Source: Cupriavidus sp. D384 (lineage in GTDB: Bacteria; Pseudomonadota; Gammaproteobacteria; Burkholderiales; Burkholderiaceae). Taken from it: a stretch of 64,000 nucleotides of DNA. The notes beneath the pieces are model-generated. The model did not search any database. It was not told the origin of the DNA and worked only from the letters and a program-made list of their open reading frames with translations. Location of the stretch: assembly GCF_001652915.1 (NCBI RefSeq), contig NZ_BBQI01000024.1, positions 62,001 through 126,000 of the forward strand, given 5' to 3'. The translations under genes were made by a program, and so were the position numbers. Below, piece after piece: positions 17,345 to 30,197 of the stretch (the first letter of the stretch is position 1; every line of letters starts with the position of its first letter).

Positions 17345-18768
17345 TTGCCGATACAGAACCGCGTAAAGATTGTCCCCAGCAGGTCGTCGCTGGTGAATTC
17401 GCCCGTGATGCTGTTCAGGTGGTCCTGTGCAAGTCGGAGTTCTTCGGCGAACAGATCCAGGGCCTGGGCGTTCTGTTCGGCGCGTTCCACGGCGCAGTCC
17501 AGGTGCGATTGGGCGTTGCGCAACGCGGTGAGATGGCGCTCGCGTGCCAGGAACGTGCCCTCGTTGCCAGACTGCCAGCCGATCAGGCGCAGCAGTTCCC
17601 GGCGCATCAGGTCGATGCCGGCGCCGGTGCGCGCCGAAATCCAGATTTCGGTGGGGTTGGGGCCGTTGGCCGCCACCACGTGCGGGCGGTTGCCGCCGAA
17701 GCCCATTTCGCCAGCCGATGGCGCCATGTCGATCTTGTTGACCACGCGCACGATTGGCGACCCGGGCGGGAGCTGGCCGCTCAGGCGATCGTCGATGTGA
17801 TCGTCGATTTCCGAGATGCCGTGTTCGAGGTAGTCGGCCGCGTCCACCAGATGCAGCACGATGTCCGCGCGCCGGATTGCGTCCCAGGTGCGTTCGATGC
17901 CGATGCGCTCCACCTCGTCGGCAGCGTCGTCGCGCAGGCCGGCGGTGTCGATGATATGGAGCGGGATGCCGTCGATCTGGATGGTCTCGCGCACGCGGTC
18001 GCGGGTGGTGCCGGCGATCGGCGTGACGATGGCCAGTTCCGCGCCCGCCAGCGCATTGAGCAGCGACGACTTGCCAACATTCGGTTGCCCGGCCAGCACG
18101 ACCGACAACCCTTCGCGCAGCAGCGATCCCTGGCGCGCCTGCTTGAGCACGCCGGCCAGGCTTGCGCGAATGCGCGTGAGCTGGCCGCGGGCGTCGGACG
18201 CTTCCAGGAAGTCGATTTCCTCCTCGGGGAAGTCGAGCGTGGCTTCCACCAGCATGCGCAGGTGGATGACCTGCTCGACCAGCGCGTGGATGGCCCGCGA
18301 GAACTCGCCTTCCATCGAGCGCGCGGCCGAACGTGCGGCGGCCTCGGTGCTGGCTTCGATCAGGTCGGCCACGGCTTCGGCCTGGGCCAGGTCGAGCTTG
18401 TCGTTCAGAAAGGCGCGGCGCGTGAATTCGCCGGGCTCCGCCACGCGCAGGCCGATATCCTTGCCGGCTTCCAGGCACCGCGCCAGCAGCATCTGCATGA
18501 CCACCGGGCCACCGTGGCCCTGCAGTTCGAGCACTTCTTCGCCGGTGTAGGAATTGGGTGCCGGAAAGTACAGCGCCAGGCCGTGGTCGATGACCTTGCC
18601 GTGGCCGTCCAGGAACGGCAGGTAGGTGGCATGGCGCGGCTGCAGCGCGCGGCCGCAGACAGCGCGCATGACGCTGCCGACATCGGGGCCCGATACGCGT
18701 ACGACGCCGATGCCGCCGCGGCCCGGGGCGGTGGCGATGGCGGCAATGGGAAGCTGGGTTGCAGTCAT
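17341..18768 (-). CDS. mnmE: tRNA uridine-5-carboxymethylaminomethyl modification GTPase MnmE
   Basis: A 475-residue GTPase that, with MnmG, modifies the wobble uridine of certain tRNAs. The N-terminal tetrahydrofolate-binding domain is followed by a helical region and an inserted G domain near residue 222 with [16 protein letters not shown] (G1), TPIAGTTRD (G2) and DTAGLRD (G3), and NKID. The C-terminus is FCIGK, the conserved CxGK with the catalytic Cys. Length is normal. Here mnmE is separated from yidC by tam and a CHAD gene, unlike the usual direct neighbourhood. Confidence 0.98.
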   Translation of the reverse strand: MTATQLPIAAIATAPGRGGIGVVRVSGPDVGSVMRAVCGRALQPRHATYLPFLDGHGKVIDHGLALYFPAPNSYTGEEVLELQGHGGPVVMQMLLARCLEAGKDIGLRVAEPGEFTRRAFLNDKLDLAQAEAVADLIEASTEAAARSAARSMEGEFSRAIHALVEQVIHLRMLVEATLDFPEEEIDFLEASDARGQLTRIRASLAGVLKQARQGSLLREGLSVVLAGQPNVGKSSLLNALAGAELAIVTPIAGTTRDRVRETIQIDGIPLHIIDTAGLRDDAADEVERIGIERTWDAIRRADIVLHLVDAADYLEHGISEIDDHIDDRLSGQLPPGSPIVRVVNKIDMAPSAGEMGFGGNRPHVVAANGPNPTEIWISARTGAGIDLMRRELLRLIGWQSGNEGTFLARERHLTALRNAQSHLDCAVERAEQNAQALDLFAEELRLAQDHLNSITGEFTSDDLLGTIFTRFCIGK

Positions 18769-18814
18769 GTGCAGTATTGTCGCAGATCGCCCTGCGGGCC
18801 GGATTGGCTGCGGC

Positions 18815-19588
18815 TCATGCCGGCGCGTCGCCGGGTGGTTCGACGGACAGGCACTCGCACATCAGCCGGCGCGCCACGGCGCCGTCGATCACGGCGCCCA
18901 GTTCCGACTGCCGCGCCACCAGCTTCTTGCGCAGGCGCTTGCGATAGCGGCCAGGCAGGACATCGGACAGTGCCTCGATGGCATAGCGCAGGCGCTTGTT
19001 GCCGATGCGCAGCTTGTGGACATGCTCGGTCTTCCCGTCGCGGGCAATGCGGGCCCGCTCGCGAACCTTGTCGCGGGCCTTGCGGATGCGCTTCGGTGCG
19101 AAGTTTTCGAGCCGGCCGCTGGCGTCCTGTGCGGCAAGATGCAGCAGGTCGCGTTTCAACGTGGGCAGCGGTGCCTGCCGGTAGCGTGACAATCTTGTCA
19201 TCATCTCGGCGTGGGCAATCGTGCGCCGGGCCTGGGCGGTCTCGATCAGTCCAACCAGCAGCGCGTCTTCGGGCTGCTTCACCAGCGCCGGGGCCAGGGT
19301 CTCGGCGATGAAGACGTCCCAGTCGCGCACATCGCCAGCGGCGTCGGCCACATCGTGCAGGGCCTGCTTCCACCGCGCCTTTACCTGGCGGGACAGCACC
19401 GGGCCGAACGCCCACGCCACCGCGCGCAGATGGCGGACGGCAACGCGCAACTCATGGACATCCTCCACCTCGTCGCGATGCTGGAGTGCGTCCAGGCGAT
19501 CGCGAACCGCCTCCAGGCCCGATTCGCCCAAGGCAACGAACGCGGTGGCGGGACGCATCTTCCGGTGCAGCACGGGCTGACGGCTCAT
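18815..19588 (-). CDS. CHAD domain-containing protein
   Basis: A 257-residue all-helical CHAD protein. The family pattern of paired His and basic residues is visible in [13 protein letters not shown] near residue 43 and in [18 protein letters not shown] near residue 205. CHAD domains bind polyphosphate through these basic faces. There is no attached CYTH domain. The gene ends 46 bases before mnmE and is co-directional with it. Confidence 0.88.
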   Translation of the reverse strand: MSRQPVLHRKMRPATAFVALGESGLEAVRDRLDALQHRDEVEDVHELRVAVRHLRAVAWAFGPVLSRQVKARWKQALHDVADAAGDVRDWDVFIAETLAPALVKQPEDALLVGLIETAQARRTIAHAEMMTRLSRYRQAPLPTLKRDLLHLAAQDASGRLENFAPKRIRKARDKVRERARIARDGKTEHVHKLRIGNKRLRYAIEALSDVLPGRYRKRLRKKLVARQSELGAVIDGAVARRLMCECLSVEPPGDAPA

Positions 19589-19682
19589 TGCGATGTTTCC
19601 GAAGTGGAAAGAGAGTAACTGCGCAACGTCCGTCTAGTGTAGGCGATGGCGCACGCGGCCGCCGTCCGCCGCCGTCTGATTC

Positions 19683-20453
19683 CTAACGCGTAGCCACGAT
19701 GAACACGCGCGGGAACGGCAGCAGCACGGTGCCGTCGGCCATCGCCGGAAACACCTTGGCCAGCCTGGCCTCGTACTGCCGCAGGTACTCGGCCTTCTCG
19801 GCGTCGTCCAGCGGTGCCAGGAAGGGCCGCAGGCCGCTGCCCTTGAACCATTCGACGATGGCGGCCGGGCCACCCTTGAGCGGATGCTGGTAGATCGTGC
19901 GCCAGATATCCACACGCGAGCAGTGCGGCTTGAGCAGTTCGTAATACCAGCGTTCCGATGCCAGCGCGGTGCGGGCATCGGCGGCGGCGGCGAGCTTGGG
20001 GGCCCAGGGGCCTTCCAGCGCCGTTTCGCGCATCAGCAGGTGCGGCGGCTCGTTGAGGTTGTCGGGCATCTGCACCGCCAGGCTGCCGCCCGGCGCGAGC
20101 TTGCCGATCAGCGACGGGAACAGCCTGGCGTGATCGGGCACCCACTGGAACACGGCGTTGGCCAGGATCACGTCCCAGGGCCCGCCATCGGCCCATTGGG
20201 TGACGTCGGCGATATCGAAATGCAGGTTCGGCAGGCGCTTGCGCGCGGCGGCGATCATGTCGGCGTCGCTGTCCAGGCCGGTTACCTCCGCGCTGGCGTA
20301 CCGGGCGGCCAGCACTTCGGTGGAATTGCCCGGCCCGCAGCCGATGTCGACCACCCGCGTGGCGCTGACGGTGGGGATGGCCCCGACCAGATCCCGCACC
20401 GGGCGGGTCCGTTCATCCTCGAATTGCACGTACTGGCTGGCCGACCATGTCAT
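19683..20453 (-). CDS. tam: Trans-aconitate 2-methyltransferase
   Basis: A 256-residue SAM-dependent methyltransferase. VVDIGCGPGNSTEVLAARY near residue 35 is the SAM-binding motif I, and ILANAVFQWVPDH the motif IV region. NAVFQW and the opening MTWSASQYVQFEDERTRP are characteristic of Tam, which methylates trans-aconitate, a by-product that inhibits aconitase. The ATG at 20453 gives this family start. An operator-like palindrome lies 32 bases upstream. Confidence 0.88.
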   Translation of the reverse strand: MTWSASQYVQFEDERTRPVRDLVGAIPTVSATRVVDIGCGPGNSTEVLAARYASAEVTGLDSDADMIAAARKRLPNLHFDIADVTQWADGGPWDVILANAVFQWVPDHARLFPSLIGKLAPGGSLAVQMPDNLNEPPHLLMRETALEGPWAPKLAAAADARTALASERWYYELLKPHCSRVDIWRTIYQHPLKGGPAAIVEWFKGSGLRPFLAPLDDAEKAEYLRQYEARLAKVFPAMADGTVLLPFPRVFIVATR

Positions 20454-20484
20454 GGCGTATCCCCTTGTCCTGTTAATGAGCTTA

Positions 20485-20507
20485 AGTCTTATATAAGACA
20501 TAAGACT
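20485..20507. promoter_or_regulatory. Operator-like palindrome upstream of tam
   Basis: GTCTTATATAAGAC (20486-20499) is a perfect 14-base palindrome, and a further ATAAGACT follows at 20500-20507, giving three GTCTTAT-type half sites. It is strongly AT-rich against a GC-rich background and is placed where a repressor or activator of tam would bind. The cognate protein is unknown. Confidence 0.5.
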
Positions 20508-20527
20508 GCAAGGATACGCCGAAAAAG

Positions 20528-20554
20528 AAAAACCCGGCTGGCAGCCGGGTTTTT
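20528..20554 (-). terminator. Rho-independent terminator after yidC
   Basis: AAAAACCCGGCT-GGC-AGCCGGGTTTTT is a perfect 12-base inverted repeat with a three-base loop. On the minus strand it follows the yidC stop by 27 bases and ends in a T tract. Being symmetrical, it could also act on the plus strand. Confidence 0.85.
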
Positions 20555-20580
20555 CGGGGGTCGGGTTTGCAACCGGGAGG

Positions 20581-22257
20581 TCAGCTCTTGGCTACCACCG
20601 CGGCCTTGCCCTTGCCGAGCATGCGGTTGATCTGCCACTGCTGGGCGATCGACAGGATGTTGTTCACAACCCAGTACAGCACCAGGCCGGCCGGGAAGAA
20701 GAAGAACATGAACGAGAACACCAGCGGCATGATCATCATGACCTTGGCCTGGACGGGGTCCGGCGGGGTCGGGTTCAGTCTGGTCTGCACGAACATCGAC
20801 ACGGCCATCACGATCGGCAGGATGTAGAACGGATCCGGCACCGACAGGTCATGGATCCAGCCCAGCCACGGCGCACCGCGCATTTCCACCGACGACAGCA
20901 GCACCCAGTACAGCGCAATGAACACCGGAATCTGGATCACGATGGGCAGGCAGCCACCGAGCGGATTGACCTTCTCGGTGCGGTACAGCGCCATCATTTC
21001 CTGGTTCATCTTCTGCGGGTCGCCCTTGTAGCGCTCGCGGACGGCCGTCATGCGCGGCTGCAGGTCCTTCATCTTGCCCATCGACTTGTAGCTGGCAGCC
21101 GACAGCGGGAAGAACACCAGCTTGATCAGCACGGTCAGCGCGATGATCGACCAGCCCCAGTTGTTCAGGAAGCCGTGCAGCTTTTCCAGCAGCCAGAACA
21201 GCGGCTTGGCCAGGATGGTCAGCCAGCCGTAGTCCTTCACCAGTTCCAGGCCCGGCGTGATTTGCTCGAGCATGCGCTCTTCCTGCGGGCCGGCGAACAG
21301 GCGGGCATCGGTGCTCACCGTGGCGCCCGGAGCCAGCTGGCCGAGCGGCTGCTGGATACCCACGCGGTACAGGTTCGGATCGATCTGCTCGGCGTAGAAG
21401 CTGTGCTGCTTGCCGTTCTGCGGAATCCAGGCCGAAGCGAAGTAGTGCTGCACCATCGCCACCCAGCCATTGTCGGTGGCGGCCGGCACGGAGGCCTTGC
21501 CCTTGGCGATGTCGTCGAACGTGATCTTGTGGTACTTGTCGGCGTTCGTGTAGATGGCCGGACCCGTGAACGTGCTGTAGAACTGCGACTGTTCCACCTT
21601 GGTGCCGTCACGTGCCAGTTCCAGGTACAGCGTCGGCGAAACCGGCGCGGTGCCGGCGTTCGTCACGTCGAAGCGTGCGTCGACCACATAGCTGCCCTTG
21701 CGGAACGTATAGGTCTTCACGAACTTCACGCCGCCCTTTTCGGCGGTCAGCACGACGTCGAGCTTGTCCTGGCCCGGTGCCAGCGCACGGGCGCCCGGAG
21801 CGGCCGTGAACACCGTGGTGTGGTTCGGCAGGTCGCCGCCGATCAGGCCCGAACGGGCCAGATAGGTGCGCTGTGCGTCACGTTCGAACAGAACAACCGG
21901 CTTGCCGTCCTTCTCGTGCTCGTTGAGCAGTTCCAGGCGCGACAGGATGCCGCCGGCGGTGTCGATCTCGGCACGCACTTCGTCAGTGGTGACGATGACC
22001 TTCTCGCCAGTGGGCTGGGCAGCTGCCTGCGGCGCGCCCGGCACGGCGCCCGGTGCCGACGCGCCAGTGGCGTTGGCCTTGGGCACGTCACCCTGCGCCG
22101 TGGCGCCGCTGGCGCCACCAGCCGGGGCGGCCTGCTGTTGCGTGTTGGCGCTCGGGAAGAACATCGACGCGTGGCCGTTGGCGCGCTGCCAGTTGTCGTA
22201 GAGCAGCACGAGGGACATCGAGAAGATGACCCACAGGATGGTGCGTTTGATATCCAT
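20581..22257 (-). CDS. yidC: Membrane protein insertase YidC
   Basis: A 558-residue inner-membrane protein that inserts and folds membrane proteins, alone or with SecYEG. It has an N-terminal membrane helix, a large periplasmic beta domain from about residue 45 to 350 with an Ala/Gly/Pro-rich linker, and five further helices. The conserved core includes [13 protein letters not shown] and [20 protein letters not shown]. Length and layout are those of Gram-negative YidC. It belongs to the rpmH-rnpA-yidD-yidC set. Confidence 0.98.
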   Translation of the reverse strand: MDIKRTILWVIFSMSLVLLYDNWQRANGHASMFFPSANTQQQAAPAGGASGATAQGDVPKANATGASAPGAVPGAPQAAAQPTGEKVIVTTDEVRAEIDTAGGILSRLELLNEHEKDGKPVVLFERDAQRTYLARSGLIGGDLPNHTTVFTAAPGARALAPGQDKLDVVLTAEKGGVKFVKTYTFRKGSYVVDARFDVTNAGTAPVSPTLYLELARDGTKVEQSQFYSTFTGPAIYTNADKYHKITFDDIAKGKASVPAATDNGWVAMVQHYFASAWIPQNGKQHSFYAEQIDPNLYRVGIQQPLGQLAPGATVSTDARLFAGPQEERMLEQITPGLELVKDYGWLTILAKPLFWLLEKLHGFLNNWGWSIIALTVLIKLVFFPLSAASYKSMGKMKDLQPRMTAVRERYKGDPQKMNQEMMALYRTEKVNPLGGCLPIVIQIPVFIALYWVLLSSVEMRGAPWLGWIHDLSVPDPFYILPIVMAVSMFVQTRLNPTPPDPVQAKVMMIMPLVFSFMFFFFPAGLVLYWVVNNILSIAQQWQINRMLGKGKAAVVAKS

Positions 22258-22279
22258 GTCTCGCTATGGTCTGGGGGAA

Positions 22280-22579
22280 TCAGGGTCTGGGGAGCCGGAC
22301 CGAGATGGACGGGCGGCCGGATGCGGTGGCTGCGGGAGGCACCGCGGAGGCCTTTCCGTGTACTACAGGCTCGGGCACGGGATCATACCCGCCCTTTGCG
22401 AAAGGATGGCAACGGCAGAGTCTGCACGCGGTCATCCACGTGCCACGCGCGGGGCCATGGCTGATGATGGCGTCGCGGGCATAGTCGGAACAAGTGGGCA
22501 GGAAGCGGCACTGCGAGCCCAGGTAAGGACTCAGGGCGATCTTGTAGATGCGCAGCAGGGCAAGCAGGATTCGCTTCAT
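22280..22579 (-). CDS. yidD: Membrane protein insertion efficiency factor YidD
   Basis: A 99-residue YidD protein. The family core, [20 protein letters not shown] and the following SDYARDAI, is near the N-terminus, with the conserved Cys residues and [13 protein letters not shown]. It helps YidC-dependent insertion at the inner face of the membrane. It starts eight bases after the rnpA stop codon, and yidC follows after 22 bases. Confidence 0.95.
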   Translation of the reverse strand: MKRILLALLRIYKIALSPYLGSQCRFLPTCSDYARDAIISHGPARGTWMTACRLCRCHPFAKGGYDPVPEPVVHGKASAVPPAATASGRPSISVRLPRP

Positions 22580-22587
22580 GATGATGG

Positions 22588-23124
22588 TCAGGCTGGCGCG
22601 GGCGGCGCGGCAGGTGGGGCCGATGCAGGCGGCTCGCCGTTTGCCGGGACGGTCGGCGCAGGTGGCAGTGGCCTGGCGGCCACATCCAGCAAGCTGCCGA
22701 GTTCGGCCTGGCAGGCACGCCGTATGGCCGACCGGCTGGCAAAGTCCGCACGCGGAAACTTTGCCTGCAACCGCAACAGGATATCGCGGCCCGCGAATTG
22801 GTCCTGCCGGCTGCGAAACAGTTCCCGCACCATGCGCTTCACGAGGTTGCGCTCGGCGGCGCGGGGCGCGAACTTCTTGCCCACGACGATGCCGAGCCTC
22901 GCCTGCGGCTGGCCATTGGCCCGTACGTACAGCACGAAATGCGTGCTGCGACGCCGGGGCCGCAATGCAAAAACGGATGAAAATTCATCCGTCTTTGTCA
23001 GCCTCGCGGCTTTGGGGAAGGCATGGGTCGACACGCTGTTCAAAGCTAGCGGACAAGCCGGGCTTCGGCGGCGGCGGTCCTGGCCATCCTGAGTGCGAGG
23101 CGCTGGGCCGGACGGCAGCAGCAA
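22588..23124 (-). CDS. rnpA: Ribonuclease P protein component
   Basis: The basic protein subunit of RNase P, which matures tRNA 5' ends together with the M1 RNA. The core has [20 protein letters not shown] and the signature [19 protein letters not shown], the conserved RNR region. From the ATG at 23124 the product is 178 residues, which is long. The family part begins at about [15 protein letters not shown], so a GTG start at 23034 (148 residues) is equally likely. A Pro/Ala tail of about 25 residues follows the domain. Confidence 0.92.
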   Translation of the reverse strand: MLLPSGPAPRTQDGQDRRRRSPACPLALNSVSTHAFPKAARLTKTDEFSSVFALRPRRRSTHFVLYVRANGQPQARLGIVVGKKFAPRAAERNLVKRMVRELFRSRQDQFAGRDILLRLQAKFPRADFASRSAIRRACQAELGSLLDVAARPLPPAPTVPANGEPPASAPPAAPPAPA

Positions 23125-23176
23125 CGCGGACGGCGAACCGTCACGCTGCCTGCCTTCCGGGCCGGTCGCCCGGCCC

Positions 23177-23311
23177 TCAGATTGCCAGGCGCTTGCGGCC
23201 CTTGGCGCGGCGAGCGTTGATCACGGCACGGCCGCCGCGGGTCTTCATGCGCACGCGGAAACCATGGGTACGCTTGCGGCGGGTAACGGAAGGTTGGTAG
23301 GTACGTTTCAT
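23177..23311 (-). CDS. rpmH: 50S ribosomal protein L34
   Basis: A 44-residue ribosomal protein read directly from the sequence: it begins [18 protein letters not shown] and ends KGRKRLAI. It is a basic protein of the large subunit, of normal length. It is the first gene of the minus-strand operon rpmH-rnpA-yidD-yidC and lies 52 bases before the rnpA ATG. A promoter candidate is found about 300 bases upstream. Confidence 0.98.
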   Translation of the reverse strand: MKRTYQPSVTRRKRTHGFRVRMKTRGGRAVINARRAKGRKRLAI

Positions 23312-23616
23312 GTTGCACTCTCTGGTTGATCCGGGCTTTCCGGGCGCCGGCCGATGCCGGGGCGCCTTGGCCGCCGCGTATGGTTCGCATGGGGCTGCCG
23401 CAATGCGGACGCTCGGTATCCACCGAGGTTGCTGCGGCCATGCCGACGATTCTGGTTCTGTCTTGCTGCCGGCCGCCGCTGGCTCAGGCCGAGTGGGCCG
23501 GAAGCACTGGCGGGGATCAGGCCGCTTGCCTGATGCCGCACATGTTTACATGTAGCGGTACGGGCCAGACCCGGCGATGCGCATACGTGATCCCCTGCCG
23601 CATCGCAGAACCCGCC

Positions 23617-23645
23617 ATTTAACCGATTTTCGTCGCAAGTGTCAA
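23617..23645 (-). promoter_or_regulatory. Promoter candidate for the rpmH operon
   Basis: On the minus strand TTGACA (23645-23640), a 17-base spacer and TTAAAT (23622-23617) form a good sigma-70 promoter. It would give a leader of about 300 bases before rpmH. The first DnaA box lies about 70 bases upstream. Confidence 0.6.
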
Positions 23646-23699
23646 GGCGCCGGATGGCCACTTCCGGCATGCGCGCCACATGTGAAGCGCAAGCCGCCA

Positions 23700-23935
23700 T
23701 GAACGCCGGTGCACCATTGTCCACAACAATCGGTGGGTAACTCTGTGGGTATTCCCGGTCACCTATCGGCGGTACCTCCGGGGGTCAAGTCCTTGTTTCC
23801 GATGGATTATCGGGTCGCCAAGCCCCTTGTCTGGCGCGGCTTCCGCTCCGGTTGTGCACACAAATCCACTGAATTTTCACAACTTGTCCACAGGGTTATC
23901 CTTTGTGGATAACTTGGACCGGGGGGTACAATCCG
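23700..23935. other. Probable chromosomal replication origin (oriC)
   Basis: The 860-base gap between rpmH and dnaA holds no gene. DnaA-box sequences at 23717-23725 (TTGTCCACA), 23884-23892 (TTGTCCACA) and 23904-23912 (TGTGGATAA, a perfect consensus on the minus strand) mark an origin, with TTATCC at 23896 as a further half match. The placement between rpmH and dnaA is the standard oriC position in this group. No clear AT-rich 13-mer array was seen, so the unwinding element and exact limits are not defined. Confidence 0.75.
23903..23932 (+). promoter_or_regulatory. dnaA promoter candidate overlapping a DnaA box
   Basis: TTGTGG (23903-23908), 18 bases, then TACAAT (23927-23932). The -35 element overlaps the perfect DnaA box at 23904-23912, an arrangement that would let DnaA repress its own gene. 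The leader to the dnaA ATG would be about 230 bases. Confidence 0.5.
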
Positions 23936-24171
23936 GGTCCAAACACTACACGGGCCGCGTGGCGCACGCACAACCCGGGACTGCCTGCCTCGGTATACCG
24001 CGATGTATACCCATTTGAAACGCCGTTGCGATGCACTGCATTCGTGGACGGTGTATTGCCTTTCGCGTTTGGAAAATGACGCGCAAGGCATGTGCAGGGT
24101 CCCGGAACGCAAGCGCCGCGTCTACCCGTGACGTGCCATCGGCGCGATGGCACGGTCACTCAGAAGAACAC

Positions 24172-25905
24172 ATGCAAGATTTCTGGCAGGCAGCAGCCGC
24201 GCAACTCGAGCGCGAACTGACGCCCCAACAATTCAAAACCTGGATCAAGCCGTTGGCGCCTGTCGCCTTCGACGAGGAAGCGCATGCGCTGCGGATTGCC
24301 GCGCCCAACCGCTTCAAGCTCGACTGGGTCAAGAGCCAGTTTTCGGGGCGGATCACCGCGCTTGCGTGCGAATACTGGGAAACACAGGTTAGCGTTCACT
24401 TCGTCCTGGACCCCGCGGCCTCGGGCCGTGCGGCCACTTATACGCAACAGGCCATGCAGCAGGGCGGCCACGATGGCATGACGCCCGCTGCAATGGGTAC
24501 GGGCGGCGCGGGCTATCCCGGCGCATCGGCGGGCATGCCGGGCGGCATGGCCGGCCAGGGGTATGGGCATGCTCCGGCCCCCCATCCGCAACCGCTCCAG
24601 GCGGGCGGCTATCACGAGCATGCCGGCCAGCCGAACGGCGGCCAGCCCGGCTACGGCGCGCCATCCAGTCAAATGCCCTACCCGGCCGGCCCGGGTGCCA
24701 TGCCGCATCGCGGCGCGGCGCCGACCGGGCATCCGCTGCAGGCCGGCGCCAATGTGCCGATGCAGGACATGGGCGACATCGATGTGGCCCAGATGGATGC
24801 GTCCGAAGCCAGCGCCCGTTCCTACCGCGTGCCGGTCCAGCAGCCGGCCGTGGCAGGCGCGCAGCCGACCGACACGGTGCACGAGCGTTCGCGCCTGAAC
24901 CCGATCCTGACGTTCGACAACTTCGTGACCGGCAAGGCCAACCAGCTGGCCCGCGCCGCGGCCATCCAGGTGGCGAACAATCCGGGCAAGTCGTACAACC
25001 CGCTGTACCTTTATGGCGGCGTCGGCCTGGGCAAGACCCACCTGATTCACGCCATCGGCAACTTCATGCTGATGGAGAACCCGCGCGCACGCATCCGCTA
25101 CATCCATGCCGAACAGTATGTGTCGGACGTGGTGAAGGCCTATCAGCGGAAGGCGTTCGACGAGTTCAAGCGGTACTACCATTCGCTGGACCTGCTGCTG
25201 ATCGACGATATCCAGTTCTTCTCGGGCAAGAACCGCACGCAGGAAGAGTTCTTCTACGCGTTCGAGGCGCTGATCGCCAACCGCGCGCAGGTGATCATCA
25301 CCAGCGATACCTATCCGAAGGAAATCACCGGCATCGACGACCGGCTGATCTCGCGCTTCGACTCCGGCCTGACCGTGGCGATCGAGCCGCCCGAGCTGGA
25401 AATGCGCGTCGCCATCCTGATGAAGAAGGCCGCCGCCGAAAACGTGAGCGTGCCGGAAGAGGTGGCGTTCTTCGTTGCGAAGCACCTGCGTTCCAACGTG
25501 CGGGAGCTGGAAGGCGCGCTGCGCAAGATCCTGGCGTTCTCGAACTTCCACGGCAAGGACATCACGATCGAGGTTACGCGCGAGGCGCTCAAGGACCTGC
25601 TGACCGTGCAGAACCGCCAGATCTCCGTGGAGAACATCCAGAAGACCTGCGCCGACTTCTACAACATCAAGGTCGCGGACATGTATTCGAAGAAGCGGCC
25701 CGCCAACATCGCGCGGCCGCGCCAGATTGCGATGTACCTGGCAAAGGAACTGACGCAGAAGAGCCTGCCGGAAATCGGCGAGCTGTTCGGCGGACGCGAC
25801 CACACCACGGTGCTGCACGCCGTGCGCAAGATCGCCGACGAGCGTGGCAAGGACGCGCAGTTGAACCACGAGCTGCACGTGCTGGAACAGACGCTCAAGG
25901 GCTGA
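24172..25905 (+). CDS. dnaA: Chromosomal replication initiator DnaA
   Basis: A 577-residue initiator protein that binds DnaA boxes at oriC and opens the duplex. Domain I (residues 1-85) begins [20 protein letters not shown]. Domain III carries the Walker A motif GGVGLGKTH near residue 282, and [10 protein letters not shown] as Walker B. Domain IV ends with the DnaA-box-binding signature [15 protein letters not shown]. Domain II, residues about 95-235, is a long Gly/Met/Pro/Gln/His-rich linker that makes the protein about 110 residues longer than E. coli DnaA. The ATG at 24172 begins the conserved N-terminus; upstream in-frame codons are rejected. Confidence 0.99.
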   Translation: MQDFWQAAAAQLERELTPQQFKTWIKPLAPVAFDEEAHALRIAAPNRFKLDWVKSQFSGRITALACEYWETQVSVHFVLDPAASGRAATYTQQAMQQGGHDGMTPAAMGTGGAGYPGASAGMPGGMAGQGYGHAPAPHPQPLQAGGYHEHAGQPNGGQPGYGAPSSQMPYPAGPGAMPHRGAAPTGHPLQAGANVPMQDMGDIDVAQMDASEASARSYRVPVQQPAVAGAQPTDTVHERSRLNPILTFDNFVTGKANQLARAAAIQVANNPGKSYNPLYLYGGVGLGKTHLIHAIGNFMLMENPRARIRYIHAEQYVSDVVKAYQRKAFDEFKRYYHSLDLLLIDDIQFFSGKNRTQEEFFYAFEALIANRAQVIITSDTYPKEITGIDDRLISRFDSGLTVAIEPPELEMRVAILMKKAAAENVSVPEEVAFFVAKHLRSNVRELEGALRKILAFSNFHGKDITIEVTREALKDLLTVQNRQISVENIQKTCADFYNIKVADMYSKKRPANIARPRQIAMYLAKELTQKSLPEIGELFGGRDHTTVLHAVRKIADERGKDAQLNHELHVLEQTLKG

Positions 25906-26110
25906 TTCGCGGGTTTTGAAGGGCGGCCTTGCCGGGCTGGCATACTACTGGGTGCGCGTCCGGCGGCAAGCGGGCGCCAAAGCAACGGTTGCATCGCGGG
26001 AAACCGGCCTCAGATAAGGCTTTGCGGTGAGTCGGGACGAATTGGCGGACGTAGACGCCCGGAGCGTGGCATTTTGTGCACAGCCCGGCGCCCCGCCGGA
26101 TTCGCCCCGC

Positions 26111-26140
26111 TTCACCGCAGCGGCTTATCCTTGGTACAAT
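26111..26140 (+). promoter_or_regulatory. dnaN promoter candidate
   Basis: TTCACC (26111-26116), an 18-base spacer and TACAAT (26135-26140), with TG two bases before the -10 box (extended -10). It lies in the 330-base gap between dnaA and dnaN, about 95 bases before the dnaN ATG. The rest of that gap shows no gene. Confidence 0.5.
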
Positions 26141-26235
26141 CCGGCATTAACTCTTTGATTCCAAAGTGGAAATTGGATATGGGAGTTTTACCTGATTCCG
26201 CGGTCGCCGACGACAAACGACGAAGGATAAATTCA

Positions 26236-27351
26236 ATGCAATTGGTCAAAACCTCGCGAGACAATCTGCTGCGTCCGCTGCAAATCGTGAGCGGCATCGT
26301 GGAGCGCCGCCACACCCTCCCGATCCTGGCCAACCTGCTGATTCGCAAGTCCGGCTCGAACGTATCCTTCCTCTCGACCGACATCGAGATCCAGATCACC
26401 ACGCATGCCGAATGCGGCGTGGGCAGCGACGACGTAGCCACCACCGTGGCCGCGCGCAAGCTGCTGGACATCCTGCGCGCGATGCCCGACGGCGACGTGG
26501 CACTGTCGCTCAACGACAAGCGCATGACCGTGCAATCGGGCAAGAGCCGCTTTGCACTGCAGACGCTGGCCGCGGAGGAATTCCCGACCGTTGCCGAAGC
26601 CGCCGAATTCAACGCGAGCGTGAGCCTGCCGCAGAAGACGTTCAAGCATCTGCTGGCGATGGTGCATTTCGCGATGGCCCAGCAGGACATTCGCTACTAC
26701 CTGAACGGCATGCTGCTGGTGGTGGACGGCAAGAAGGTCATGGCCGTCGCCACGGACGGCCACCGCCTGGCGTACTGCGGCGTGGAGCTGGAAAACGAAG
26801 CTGCCGGCGTGGGTTCGCGCCAGGAAGTGATCATCCCGCGCAAGACCATCCTGGAACTGCAGCGCCTGCTGGAAGACACCGACGATCCCGTCCAGGTGCA
26901 GCTGGCCGCGAACCAGGTCAAGTTCTCGTTTGCCAACGTGGAGCTGATCAGCAAGCTGGTGGAAGGCAAGTTCCCTGACTTCCAGCGCGTGATCCCCAAG
27001 GGCTACAAGAACGCGTTCGCGATCGACCGCGTGCAGCTGCAACAGGCGCTGCAGCGTACCGCGATCCTGACCACCGACAAGTTCAAGGGCGTGCGTTGCA
27101 TTCTGGATACGCACGTGCTGAAGATCAGCTCGACCAACGCCGACCAGGAAGAGGCGCAGGAAGAACTGGAGCTCGACTATTCGGGCGACGCGCTCGATAT
27201 CGGCTTTAACGTGACCTACCTGCTCGACGTACTCGGCAACCTGAAGAGCGAACAGGTGCAGGTCAGCCTCGGCGACTCCAATTCGAGTGCGCTGATTACC
27301 GTGCCGGAAGACGACAACTTCAAGTACGTCGTGATGCCGATGCGCATTTGA
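26236..27351 (+). CDS. dnaN: DNA polymerase III beta subunit (sliding clamp)
   Basis: A 371-residue clamp that encircles DNA and tethers polymerase III. The product starts MQLVKTSRDNLLRPLQIV and ends with the conserved YVVMPMRI. Three similar domains of about 120 residues each are present, and length is standard. The ATG at 26236 gives the family start; an in-frame ATG at 26074 would add 54 residues without homology and would read through the promoter region. Confidence 0.98.
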   Translation: MQLVKTSRDNLLRPLQIVSGIVERRHTLPILANLLIRKSGSNVSFLSTDIEIQITTHAECGVGSDDVATTVAARKLLDILRAMPDGDVALSLNDKRMTVQSGKSRFALQTLAAEEFPTVAEAAEFNASVSLPQKTFKHLLAMVHFAMAQQDIRYYLNGMLLVVDGKKVMAVATDGHRLAYCGVELENEAAGVGSRQEVIIPRKTILELQRLLEDTDDPVQVQLAANQVKFSFANVELISKLVEGKFPDFQRVIPKGYKNAFAIDRVQLQQALQRTAILTTDKFKGVRCILDTHVLKISSTNADQEEAQEELELDYSGDALDIGFNVTYLLDVLGNLKSEQVQVSLGDSNSSALITVPEDDNFKYVVMPMRI

Positions 27352-27400
27352 TGGCCAGCACCGAGTCGCCATCCATACACAATCGGGCGCACACCGCAGC

Positions 27401-27440
27401 AGGGGCCGGGTCCACGGGATCCGCCCCTTTTGCCGTTTTT
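27401..27440 (+). terminator. Possible terminator between dnaN and gyrB
   Basis: AGGGGC (27401-27406) pairs with GCCCCT (27423-27428) and is followed by TTTTGCCGTTTTT. The stem is imperfect beyond six pairs, so termination may be partial. It would separate dnaN from gyrB transcription to some degree. Confidence 0.4.
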
Positions 27441-27529
27441 AAGTAACCCGCAACTGCGGACGTTCCGCACCCGCCGCCGCCCGGCGCAGGTTCGGATTTC
27501 TCCGCATTTGCCGTGAGTATCGTGAGTAG

Positions 27530-30061
<2,532 letters not shown>

Positions 30062-30082
30062 GTGGTTGGCAGACGCATAAAG

Positions 30083-30109
30083 AATCCCGGCTCCGGCCGG
30101 GATTTTTTT
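30083..30109 (+). terminator. Rho-independent terminator after gyrB
   Basis: A nine-pair GC-rich stem (30083-30091 with 30096-30104) around a TCCG loop is followed by a run of seven T. It starts 22 bases after the gyrB stop. Confidence 0.88.
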
Positions 30110-30197
30110 GGCGCTTCTACGATGCCCTTCTGGGGTGGCCCGCGCTGATCAAACGATGTCTAGCGCGCGTACGAACTTCCGGTCGCGCCGGCTGCCT

